Assembly: GCF_963664555.1 (NCBI RefSeq)
Contig: NZ_OY761461.1
Coordinates: 4,443,769-4,507,768 of the forward strand
Source: Labilibaculum sp.
Lineage (GTDB): Bacteria > Bacteroidota > Bacteroidia > Bacteroidales > Marinifilaceae
Direction: 5' to 3'
DNA length: 64,000 bases
Shown here: positions 34,679-42,387 of the stretch, in pieces
Layout of the letters: every line of letters starts with the position of its first letter
How positions within the stretch are numbered: the first letter of the stretch is position 1
Position numbers and translations under genes: made by a program
The notes under the pieces: model-generated
What the model was told of the DNA's origin: nothing
The model's database searches: none
Seen by the model: only the letters and a program-made list of their open reading frames with translations

Positions 34679-35233
34679 TTATTTACCCGCAGATTTACCA
34701 GCTTTTCTTCTTAGCTGTTCACCAACAAATTTAACACCCTTACCTTTATATGGCTCAGGTTTTCTGAATGATCTGATTTTAGCAGCAACCTGACCAATAA
34801 GTTGTTTATCACAACTCTCTAATGTAATGATTGGGTTTGCACGCTTTTCAGTTACAGCGGTAACATTTACCTCTGGAGCAATTTCCATGTGGATAAGGTG
34901 AGAATACCCTAAAGCTAATTCCAAAATCTGACCATTTGAAGTAGCACGGAATCCAACACCAACAAGTTCTTGCTGCAATTTGTAACCTTCAGAAACACCA
35001 AATACCATGTTGTTCATCAACGAGCGATACAGGCCATGCATGGCTTTGTGTCTTTTTTGCTCTGATGGACGTTCCAATACCACTGTATTTTCTTCAACAG
35101 ATACATTGATGTCAACATCAATTTGTTGTGTTAATTCACCTTTAGGCCCTTTAACTGTTACTGAATTATCTTTATTCACCGTTACGCTTACTCCTGCAGG
35201 CAAATTGATAGGTAATTTTCCAATTCGTGACAT
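34679..35233 (-). CDS. rplF: 50S ribosomal protein L6
   Basis: 184 residues, two repeated L6 domains. SRIGKLPINLPAGVSVTV opens the protein; the C-terminal signature is RKPEPYKGKGVKF. Near the sarcin-ricin loop, where elongation factors bind. Confidence 0.98.
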   Translation of the reverse strand: MSRIGKLPINLPAGVSVTVNKDNSVTVKGPKGELTQQIDVDINVSVEENTVVLERPSEQKRHKAMHGLYRSLMNNMVFGVSEGYKLQQELVGVGFRATSNGQILELALGYSHLIHMEIAPEVNVTAVTEKRANPIITLESCDKQLIGQVAAKIRSFRKPEPYKGKGVKFVGEQLRRKAGKSAGK

Positions 35234-35248
35234 TTCTATCCTCCTTTA

Positions 35249-35644
35249 TTAATAAACGTAACACAATATTTCGCCACCAACGTTTTTCTGACGAGCTTCC
35301 TTATCAGTCATTACTCCTTGCGAAGTAGAGAGAATTGCAATTCCCAAACCGTTTAGTACACGTGGTAATTCAGCTGCTCCGCAATATTTTCTCAAACCAG
35401 GCTTACTTACCCTTTTAAGATTTTTGATTGCGGAAATTTTTGTCTCCGGATTGTATTTCAAAGCAATTTTAATTGTGCCTTGAACTCCATCATCAACAAA
35501 CTTGTAATTAAGGATATAACCTTTATCCTTAAGAATTTTTGTCATTTCTTTTTTCACGTTAGATGCAGGTACGTCAACCACTTTGTGATTGGCCATAATC
35601 CCGTTTCTTAGACGTGTAAGAAAATCTGCTATTGGATCTGTCAT
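35249..35644 (-). CDS. rpsH: 30S ribosomal protein S8
   Basis: 131 residues from the ATG giving MTDPIADFLTRLRNG, the conserved S8 start. A start 48 bases upstream would add a hydrophilic tail not seen in the family. C-terminal signature GLGIAILSTSQGVMTDKEAR. In enteric bacteria S8 represses the spc operon by binding the L5 leader. Confidence 0.98.
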   Translation of the reverse strand: MTDPIADFLTRLRNGIMANHKVVDVPASNVKKEMTKILKDKGYILNYKFVDDGVQGTIKIALKYNPETKISAIKNLKRVSKPGLRKYCGAAELPRVLNGLGIAILSTSQGVMTDKEARQKNVGGEILCYVY

Positions 35645-35716
35645 TTTAAAAAAATTAAATTGATCCCGATTGCTCGGGACAATATTTAACAAAATTGTTT
35701 TTACAAACTAATCTGC

Positions 35717-35986
35717 TTACCAACTTGCCTTCTTAATACCTGGAATTAATCCTGAAGAAGCCATTTCACGGAAAGTGATACGACTAATTCCGAATTGTCT
35801 CATGTATCCTTTAGGACGACCAGTAAGTTTACATCTGTTATGCAATCTTACAGGAGAAGAATTTTTTGGCAAACGACTAAGTCCGATGTAATCGCCTTCC
35901 TCCTTAAGTTGAGCTCTTTTTGCTGCGTATTTTTCAACAAGCTTTTGACGCTTAACTTCGCGAGCTTTCATTGATTCTTTAGCCAT
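35717..35986 (-). CDS. rpsN: 30S ribosomal protein S14, zinc-free type
   Basis: 89 residues without the CxxC pairs of the short zinc form, so the long C-minus S14. Signature RCKLTGRPKGYMRQFGISR followed by the conserved C-terminal ASW. Between rplE and rpsH. Confidence 0.98.
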   Translation of the reverse strand: MAKESMKAREVKRQKLVEKYAAKRAQLKEEGDYIGLSRLPKNSSPVRLHNRCKLTGRPKGYMRQFGISRITFREMASSGLIPGIKKASW

Positions 35987-35990
35987 CGTC

Positions 35991-36545
35991 TTATTTTTTT
36001 AGGTTTTTAAATGGTAAGCCAAACTCCTTTAATAAAGCAAATGCTTCCTCATCAGTTTTAGCAGTTGTAACGAAGGTAATATTCATACCCATTATTTTGT
36101 TTACTTCATCCAAAATAATCTCCGGGAAAATAATTTGTTCTTCGATACCTAAGGTATAGTTTCCTCTACCATCAAGTTTACCGTTAATACCTTTAAAGTC
36201 ACGGATACGTGGCAAAGCAACACGTACTAATTTTTCAAGAAATTCGTACATATGCTCGCGGCGTAAAGTTACAGTAGTACCAACCGGCATCCCTTTACGA
36301 AGCTTAAAGTTCGAAATATCTTTCGAAGAAAGAGTTTGAACTGCCTTCTGACCAGTAATAGCAGTCATTTCGTTCACCGAAAATTCCAAAATTTTCTTGT
36401 CAGCAATAGCCGAACCAACACCCTGATTAATTACTATCTTCGTTAATTTAGGTGCTTGCATTACAGATTTGTAGTTAAATTCCTTCATTAATGCAGGAAT
36501 AACTTCTTCTGAATATTGTTTTTTAAGAGTAGGTATATAGCTCAT
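35991..36545 (-). CDS. rplE: 50S ribosomal protein L5
   Basis: 184 residues; binds 5S rRNA and contacts P-site tRNA. KIVINQGVGSAIADKKILE, GMPVGTTVTLRREHMYEFLE and RDFKGINGKLDGRGNYTLGI are diagnostic. Its ATG overlaps the rplX stop by one base, implying translational coupling. Confidence 0.98.
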   Translation of the reverse strand: MSYIPTLKKQYSEEVIPALMKEFNYKSVMQAPKLTKIVINQGVGSAIADKKILEFSVNEMTAITGQKAVQTLSSKDISNFKLRKGMPVGTTVTLRREHMYEFLEKLVRVALPRIRDFKGINGKLDGRGNYTLGIEEQIIFPEIILDEVNKIMGMNITFVTTAKTDEEAFALLKEFGLPFKNLKK

Positions 36546-36868
36546 TACTTAATCTCCTCCCCTGACTTTTTAGAATATCTAACTAATTTATTGTCATCAC
36601 CCAAACGTCTACCAACACGGGTAGCCTTTCCGGTTGAAGCATCTTTCACATTCAAATTAGAAATGTGAATTCCTGCCTCTTTTTTAACAATACCGCCCTG
36701 AGGATTTTCAGCATTAGGTTTAGTATGTTTAGAAATCATATTAGCTCCTTCAACAATTGCTCGTTGCTTATCTACTAATACTTCTAATACTTTACCTTCC
36801 ATACCTTTAGATTCCCCTGAGTTTACAATAACGGTATCACCTTTTTTAATATGTAACTTTTTTCGCAT
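36545..36868 (-). CDS. rplX: 50S ribosomal protein L24
   Basis: 107 residues with a KOW motif (KKGDTVIVNSGESKGMEGKV). Early assembly protein at the exit tunnel. The stop shares its last base with the rplE start. Confidence 0.98.
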   Translation of the reverse strand: MRKKLHIKKGDTVIVNSGESKGMEGKVLEVLVDKQRAIVEGANMISKHTKPNAENPQGGIVKKEAGIHISNLNVKDASTGKATRVGRRLGDDNKLVRYSKKSGEEIK

Positions 36869-36887
36869 TGTTCTAGGTTTTCAAAGA

Positions 36888-37253
36888 TTATAAAACTTCT
36901 GGTGCCAGAGAAACGATCTTCATATCAGTATCGCGCAATTCTCTTGCAACAGGTCCAAAAATACGGGTTCCTCTCATTTCACCAGCTGTATTCAATAATA
37001 CACATGCGTTATCATCGAAGCGAATATAGGATCCGTCTGGTCTTCTAATCTCTTTTTTGGTGCGAACAACAACCGCTTTTGTAACTGTTCCTTTTTTCAT
37101 ATCGGAACCGGCTATAGCATTCTTTACGGTAACAACAATTTTGTCGCCAATCGAAGCATAACGCTTTTTAGTACCGCCCAACACACGGATACAAAGAACT
37201 TCTTTGGCTCCGCTGTTATCAGCAACTGTAAGTCTACTTTCTGTTTGTATCAT
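36888..37253 (-). CDS. rplN: 50S ribosomal protein L14
   Basis: 121 residues; IQTESRLTVADNSGAKEVLC and GTRIFGPVARELRD are the family blocks. Sits at the subunit interface. Two bases after rpsQ. Confidence 0.98.
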   Translation of the reverse strand: MIQTESRLTVADNSGAKEVLCIRVLGGTKKRYASIGDKIVVTVKNAIAGSDMKKGTVTKAVVVRTKKEIRRPDGSYIRFDDNACVLLNTAGEMRGTRIFGPVARELRDTDMKIVSLAPEVL

Positions 37254-37255
37254 GT

Positions 37256-37510
37256 TTACTTAGCTCTTTCAATAATTTCAACTAATCTCCAACTCTTATT
37301 TTTACTAATAGGTCGGGTTTCCATGATCTTTACGGTATCACCTTCATTACAGGTGTTTTCTTCGTCGTGAGCAGTGAATTTCTTCGACTTGTTCACAAAC
37401 TTTCCGTAAATTGGGTGCTTCTCTTTGGTATGCACAACAATAGTTATGGATTTCTCCATTTTATTGCTTACCACAACCCCGATACGTTCTTTTCTAAGAT
37501 TTCTTTCCAT
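37256..37510 (-). CDS. rpsQ: 30S ribosomal protein S17
   Basis: 84 residues from ATG at 37510 (MERNLRKERIGVVVSNKMEK); a GTG one codon earlier is possible but unneeded. OB-fold protein binding 16S rRNA helices 7 and 11; GDTVKIMETRPISKNKSWRL is the S17 signature. Confidence 0.97.
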   Translation of the reverse strand: MERNLRKERIGVVVSNKMEKSITIVVHTKEKHPIYGKFVNKSKKFTAHDEENTCNEGDTVKIMETRPISKNKSWRLVEIIERAK

Positions 37511-37516
37511 CACTTT

Positions 37517-37714
37517 TTACTTATCAGTTAATTGCCTGTGACGCAACTCAGTTACAAGTCTAGCAATGTTACGTCGGGTTACCTTTATTTGCAAAGGATT
37601 TTCCAAAGGTGAAATAGCGTGATTTAGCTTGAATCGAGTTAATGTAGATCTTTCAGTATCTACCTTTTCTACTATTTCCTGTGTTGTTAACTCTTTAATT
37701 TCTGAATTCTTCAT
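37517..37714 (-). CDS. rpmC: 50S ribosomal protein L29
   Basis: 65 residues, two-helix protein at the tunnel exit where SRP and trigger factor dock. KNSEIKELTTQEIVEKVDTE and NPLQIKVTRRNIARLVTELR match the family. Confidence 0.97.
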   Translation of the reverse strand: MKNSEIKELTTQEIVEKVDTERSTLTRFKLNHAISPLENPLQIKVTRRNIARLVTELRHRQLTDK

Positions 37715-37716
37715 GA

Positions 37717-38148
37717 TTAATCATTTGAATTTTCAACATAATCACGTCTTACGACAAATTTGGTAGTTACAGGTAATTTTTGAGCCGCTAAGCGCAATGC
37801 TTCTTTAGCTACTTCGAAAGGTACCCCTTCACATTCGAATAACATTCTTCCTGGTGATACAGGAGCAACGAATCCTTCTGGTGAACCTTTACCCTTACCC
37901 ATACGAACCTCTGCAGGTTTCTTAGTGATTGGTTTATCTGGAAAAATTCTAATCCAAATTTGACCTTGTCTTTGCATATATCGGGTTACTGCCACACGAG
38001 CAGCTTCAATTTGACGACCAGTGATCCACTTGGTTTCAAGTGATTTGATCCCAAAAGATCCGAATGCTAATTCAGTACCGCGACCGGCATTGCCTTTGAT
38101 TCGTCCCTTTTGTTGTCTCCTAAATTTTGTCCTTTTTGGTTGTAACAT
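37717..38148 (-). CDS. rplP: 50S ribosomal protein L16
   Basis: 143 residues; KRTKFRRQQKGR, WITGRQIEAARVAVTRYMQR and GKGKGSPEGFVAPV are diagnostic. Organises the A-site tRNA region of the 50S subunit. Confidence 0.98.
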   Translation of the reverse strand: MLQPKRTKFRRQQKGRIKGNAGRGTELAFGSFGIKSLETKWITGRQIEAARVAVTRYMQRQGQIWIRIFPDKPITKKPAEVRMGKGKGSPEGFVAPVSPGRMLFECEGVPFEVAKEALRLAAQKLPVTTKFVVRRDYVENSND

Positions 38149-38174
38149 CGTACTAATTCTTTAAAATTTAAAGA

Positions 38175-38885
38175 CTACTTCTTTTTTCTTCTATTAAAAC
38201 CACCTTTTGCTTTTGGAGCTCTTCCGTCACGCATTCCTGCGTTAGGAGTTAAGTCACGCTTACCGTAAACTTCACCTTTACAGATCCATACTTTGATACC
38301 TAGTAAACCGTAAGTTGTTAAAGCTTCGGCTAAACAATAATCGATATCAGCTCTCAAGGTGTGTAGTGGGGTACGTCCTTCTTTGTACATTTCAGCACGA
38401 GCCATTTCAGCTCCGTTCAAACGACCAGAAATCTGTATTTTAATTCCCTCTGCACCCATTCTCATAGTAGAAGCAATAGCCATCTTAATTGCACGACGAT
38501 AGGCGATACGACCTTCGATTTGACGAGCAATATTATTAGCAACGATTACAGCATCCATTTCCGGACGCTTAATTTCAAAGATGTTAATTTGTACCTCTTT
38601 GTCAGTAATCTTCTTCAACTCTTCTTTCAGTTTATCTACTTCCTGACCACCTTTTCCGATAATAATACCAGGACGAGCAGTGTTAACAGTAATAGTAATT
38701 AACTTTAGAGTTCTTTCGATGATGATTTTAGAAATACTTGCTTTTGCTAAACGAGCATTTAGGTATTTTCTAATTTTGGTATCTTCAACAAGCTTATCGC
38801 CGTAGTTTTTTCCGCCAAACCAGTTAGAATCCCATCCTCTGATGATTCCTAGTCTATTTCCGATTGGATTTACTTTTTGTCCCAT
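38175..38885 (-). CDS. rpsC: 30S ribosomal protein S3
   Basis: 236 residues. KH domain with RPGIIIGKGGQEVDKLKEEL and the C-terminal S3 domain (GIKIQISGRLNGAEMARAE, RADIDYCLAEALTTYGLLGI). The C-terminus is basic (GRAPKAKGGFNRRKKK). Part of the mRNA entry helicase site. Confidence 0.98.
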   Translation of the reverse strand: MGQKVNPIGNRLGIIRGWDSNWFGGKNYGDKLVEDTKIRKYLNARLAKASISKIIIERTLKLITITVNTARPGIIIGKGGQEVDKLKEELKKITDKEVQINIFEIKRPEMDAVIVANNIARQIEGRIAYRRAIKMAIASTMRMGAEGIKIQISGRLNGAEMARAEMYKEGRTPLHTLRADIDYCLAEALTTYGLLGIKVWICKGEVYGKRDLTPNAGMRDGRAPKAKGGFNRRKKK

Positions 38886-38890
38886 TCTAA

Positions 38891-39310
38891 CTATTGTTTA
38901 GTACTATCGGCTTCAGCTGTTTTGCTGCCCAACAATATAGTTACATGATTTGATCTCTTCTTTATTCTATGTGCTCTTCCCTGAGGGGCAGGTCTAAGAC
39001 GTTTAAGGATTCTCGCTGAATCAACGCTAATTTCTTTAACGTATAATGCGCTTTCCTCAATTCGTTGCCCTTCATTCTTAGCTTGCCAATTGGCAATAGC
39101 TGAAAGCAATAGTTTTTCTACGCGATTTGATGCCTCCTTCGGACTGAAACGAAGTACATCTAAAGCTCGGTTCACCTCCATACCTCTTACCATATCGGTA
39201 ACAAGTCTCATTTTGCGAGGTGAAGTAGGAACATTTCTCAAGCTAGCAAATGCTTTGCTCTTGTTTTCCTCCTTTATTTGGTTTGCTTTTATTCTTTTTC
39301 TTGCACCCAT
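38891..39310 (-). CDS. rplV: 50S ribosomal protein L22
   Basis: 139 residues; RNVPTSPRKMRLVTDMVRGM opens the globular domain, and the tunnel-lining hairpin is KRLRPAPQGRAHRIKKRSNH, the site of macrolide-resistance changes elsewhere; it looks wild type here. N- and C-terminal tails are slightly longer than in E. coli. Confidence 0.98.
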   Translation of the reverse strand: MGARKRIKANQIKEENKSKAFASLRNVPTSPRKMRLVTDMVRGMEVNRALDVLRFSPKEASNRVEKLLLSAIANWQAKNEGQRIEESALYVKEISVDSARILKRLRPAPQGRAHRIKKRSNHVTILLGSKTAEADSTKQ

Positions 39311-39350
39311 TTTTACAAATTCAAAATGTTAATTAAAACCAATGACATGC

Positions 39351-39620
39351 TTATCGTTTTTTCTTGTCAGCATGTCCTCTAAAAGTACGAGTTGGTGCAA
39401 ATTCACCTAATTTATGTCCTACCATGTTTTCAGTAACATAAACAGGAATGAATTTGTTTCCGTTGTGCACGGCGATCGTATGACCTACGAAATCCGGAGA
39501 GATCATTGAACGTCTTGACCAGGTTTTAACAACTGTTTTTTTCCCTGATTCGTTTTGTCCCAATACTCGTCTTTCCAGCTTGAAATCGATAAAAGGTCCT
39601 TTTTTTAATGAACGACTCAT
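39351..39620 (-). CDS. rpsS: 30S ribosomal protein S19
   Basis: 89 residues; SRSLKKGPFIDFKLERRV and VYVTENMVGHKLGEFAPTRT are diagnostic. Head protein next to S13. Confidence 0.98.
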   Translation of the reverse strand: MSRSLKKGPFIDFKLERRVLGQNESGKKTVVKTWSRRSMISPDFVGHTIAVHNGNKFIPVYVTENMVGHKLGEFAPTRTFRGHADKKKR

Positions 39621-39638
39621 AACAATCTAATTATCAAA

Positions 39639-40463
39639 TTATTTTTTCCTTCTTTCAACAATATACTTATTAGAAGCATTCTTCTTAGCTCTGGTTTTGA
39701 AACCTTTTGCTAAAACACCTGTTCTAGAACGTGGATGTCCACCTGAAGATTTACCTTCACCACCACCCATTGGGTGATCTACTGGATTCATTACCACACC
39801 ACGAACTCTAGGTCTTCTTCCCAACCAACGAGTACGTCCAGCTTTACCACTTCTTTCTAACGCATGGTCAGTATTAGAAACAGTTCCGATGGTAGCCTTA
39901 CAGGTTACAAGAATCATTCTAACTTCACTTGAAGGCAATTTGATAGATGCATACTTGCCATCTCGTGCTACGAGTTGAGCATATGCACCAGCGCTACGAG
40001 CCATCACTGCACCTTGAGAGGGTCTTAATTCAATATTATGAATTATTGTACCTAATGGGATATCAGATAATGGCATTGAATTTCCGATTTCAGGAGCTAT
40101 TTTATTTCCAGAAAGCAAAGACTGACCAACTTCCAATCCATTTGGTGCGACGATGTAACGTTTCTCACCATCAGCATACACTAGCAAAGCTATGCGTGCA
40201 GTACGGTTTGGATCGTACTCAATCGAAACCACTTTGGCAGGAACGCCATCTTTGTCTCTTTTGAAATCAATAACTCGATATCTTCTTTTGTGACCACCAC
40301 CTATATATCTCATTGTCATCTTACCGGAGTTATTTCTACCACCAGTTTTTTTCATTGGTCTTAACAATGATTTTTCAGGTTTGTCTGTAGTAACCTGCTC
40401 AAAGGTGTTAAGAATCTTATGCCTTTGACCAGGAGTTACAGGTCTTAATTTACGTACAGCCAT
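39639..40463 (-). CDS. rplB: 50S ribosomal protein L2
   Basis: 274 residues. Central RNA-binding fold, with the conserved C-terminal VMNPVDHPMGGGEGKSSGG that contains the His needed near the peptidyl-transferase centre. Bridges to the 30S subunit. Confidence 0.98.
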   Translation of the reverse strand: MAVRKLRPVTPGQRHKILNTFEQVTTDKPEKSLLRPMKKTGGRNNSGKMTMRYIGGGHKRRYRVIDFKRDKDGVPAKVVSIEYDPNRTARIALLVYADGEKRYIVAPNGLEVGQSLLSGNKIAPEIGNSMPLSDIPLGTIIHNIELRPSQGAVMARSAGAYAQLVARDGKYASIKLPSSEVRMILVTCKATIGTVSNTDHALERSGKAGRTRWLGRRPRVRGVVMNPVDHPMGGGEGKSSGGHPRSRTGVLAKGFKTRAKKNASNKYIVERRKK

Positions 40464-40470
40464 TTTCTAA

Positions 40471-40761
40471 TTAAATATTGCTATAAAAATCTATTTTATC
40501 CCCTTCAACTAAAGTAACGATCGCTTTCTTAAAAGAAGCAGTTCTTCCTTCAATTGCACCTGCTTTAGTAAAACGACTCTTTTTCTTACCTTGATAATTC
40601 ATGGTATTAACAGCCGCTACCTTAACATTGTACATTGATTCTATTGCCTTTTTAATTTCGATCTTCTTCGCTCTGCGATCCACAACAAATCCAAAGCAAT
40701 TTAATTTTTCGCTTTGGGCTGTCATCTTCTCGGTAACGATCGGTTTGATTAAAATTTCCAT
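40471..40761 (-). CDS. rplW: 50S ribosomal protein L23
   Basis: 96 residues; IKPIVTEKMTAQSEKLNCFG then AKKIEIKKAIESMYNVKVAA. Docking site for trigger factor and SRP at the exit tunnel. Lies between rplD and rplB. Confidence 0.97.
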   Translation of the reverse strand: MEILIKPIVTEKMTAQSEKLNCFGFVVDRRAKKIEIKKAIESMYNVKVAAVNTMNYQGKKKSRFTKAGAIEGRTASFKKAIVTLVEGDKIDFYSNI

Positions 40762-40770
40762 CTTTTAAAC

Positions 40771-41403
40771 TTAATTTAGTTTAAACATTTCATCGAGCCC
40801 TTTTACGGAGCTCTCTACAAATAACAAAGTTGAAGCTTTCATAATATCGTAAGTTGCAAGGTCAGAAACACGTACAACTTCAACATTCTTCAAATTACGA
40901 GAAGACAAATATATGTTTTTATTGTCTTCGGCTAACACCAAAAGCACTTTTTTATCAGATACTTTCAGGTTTTTTTGAAGTTCAACAAAACTTTTTGTCT
41001 TAACAGCTTCAAAATTGAAATCTTCGATAATTAACAAACCATCATTTTGAGCTTTTAAACTTAAAGCTGACCGACGAGCTAATTGCTTTAATTTCTTATT
41101 CAATTTGAAACTATAGTTTCTTGGACGTGGACCGAATACTCGTCCTCCCCCTCTGAACACAGGCGATTTAATGCTACCCGCACGAGCTGTACCAGTACCT
41201 TTTTGTTTCTTTATCTTCTTAGTACTACCTGAGATCTCAGCTCTTTCTTTCGATTTGTGAGTTCCCTGACGTTGGTTAGCTAAATACTGCTTAACATCTA
41301 GGTAAATAGCGTGTTCGTTTGGTTCAATTGCAAAAACCGAGTCGTTCAACTCAATTTTTCTGCCTGTATCTTCTCCAGATTTATTTAAAATAGTTAATTC
41401 CAT
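40771..41403 (-). CDS. rplD: 50S ribosomal protein L4
   Basis: 210 residues; the tunnel loop KKQKGTGTARAGSIKSPVFR and GGGRVFGPRPRNYSFKLNKK are clear. In enterics L4 represses the S10 operon; no such leader is evident here. Start overlaps the rplC stop by one base. Confidence 0.98.
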   Translation of the reverse strand: MELTILNKSGEDTGRKIELNDSVFAIEPNEHAIYLDVKQYLANQRQGTHKSKERAEISGSTKKIKKQKGTGTARAGSIKSPVFRGGGRVFGPRPRNYSFKLNKKLKQLARRSALSLKAQNDGLLIIEDFNFEAVKTKSFVELQKNLKVSDKKVLLVLAEDNKNIYLSSRNLKNVEVVRVSDLATYDIMKASTLLFVESSVKGLDEMFKLN

Positions 41404-42020
41404 TACTTTTCAATAATTACGTATGAACCTTTAGACCCTGGAAGAGATCCTTTAACTAATAATAAGTTGTTCTCAGGAATAACCTTAAGAACCTGAAGGT
41501 TTTCCACCTTCACAGTGTCCCCACCCATACGTCCGGCCATTCTCATGCCTTTAAATACGCGAGCTGGGTAAGATGCAGCACCAATAGAACCTGGAGCACG
41601 TAAACGGTTATGCTGACCGTGGGTTTGTCCTCCTACTCCGCCAAAACCATGACGTTTCACTACCCCTTGAAAACCTTTACCTTTTGATATACCTGTGATA
41701 TCTACGAAAGTAGACTCCTCAATAATATCAATTGTAATAACATCTCCTAACTTGTAATCAGCTCCGAAATCTCCGAACTCAACAAGTTTTTTCTTAGGGG
41801 TTGTGTTTGCCTTTTTAAAGTGCCCATCTAGCGCCTTCGTTGTTCGCTTTTCTTTCTTTTCGTCGAAAGCCAACTGAAGTGCTTCGTAACCATCAGTTTC
41901 AATAGTTTTGATCTGGGTTACAACACATGGACCTGCCTCAATGACAGTGCATGGAATATTTTTTCCCTCGGCACTGTAAACGGAAGTCATTCCGATTTTT
42001 TTTCCAATTAATCCTGGCAT
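41403..42020 (-). CDS. rplC: 50S ribosomal protein L3
   Basis: 205 residues; MPGLIGKKIGMTSVYSAEGK, ITGISKGKGFQGVVKRHGFG and THGQHNRLRAPGSIGAASYP, whose Gln is methylated in many bacteria. Reaches the peptidyl-transferase centre. Confidence 0.98.
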   Translation of the reverse strand: MPGLIGKKIGMTSVYSAEGKNIPCTVIEAGPCVVTQIKTIETDGYEALQLAFDEKKEKRTTKALDGHFKKANTTPKKKLVEFGDFGADYKLGDVITIDIIEESTFVDITGISKGKGFQGVVKRHGFGGVGGQTHGQHNRLRAPGSIGAASYPARVFKGMRMAGRMGGDTVKVENLQVLKVIPENNLLLVKGSLPGSKGSYVIIEK

Positions 42021-42057
42021 TTTTCTTTATTTTTTTAAAAATAAATCTAACAGTTTA

Positions 42058-42363
42058 TCAAACTTTAATCTCTACTTCTACTCCACTAGGCAACTCTAGT
42101 TTCATCAGAGCATCAATTGTACTTGCAGTAGAACTGTAAATATCAATTAGACGTTTAAATGAAGAAAGTTGAAACTGCTCTCTTGATTTCTTGTTCACGA
42201 AAGTTGAACGAAGAACGGTAAAAATTCTTTTGTGAGTTGGAAGTGGAATAGGACCACTTACTACCGCACCTGTAGCCTTAACTGTCTTAACGATTTTCTC
42301 AGCTGAGTTATCAACCAAGTTGTGATCGTAAGATTTCAGTTTAATTCTAATTTTTTGGCTCAT
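42058..42363 (-). CDS. rpsJ: 30S ribosomal protein S10
   Basis: 101 residues; QKIRIKLKSYDHNLVDNSAE and GPIPLPTHKRIFTVLRS with the tip loop implicated in tetracycline tolerance. Only 24 bases after fusA, so the str and S10 operons are fused here. Confidence 0.98.
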   Translation of the reverse strand: MSQKIRIKLKSYDHNLVDNSAEKIVKTVKATGAVVSGPIPLPTHKRIFTVLRSTFVNKKSREQFQLSSFKRLIDIYSSTASTIDALMKLELPSGVEVEIKV

Positions 42364-42387
42364 ATTATTTAATATTATACGATAAAA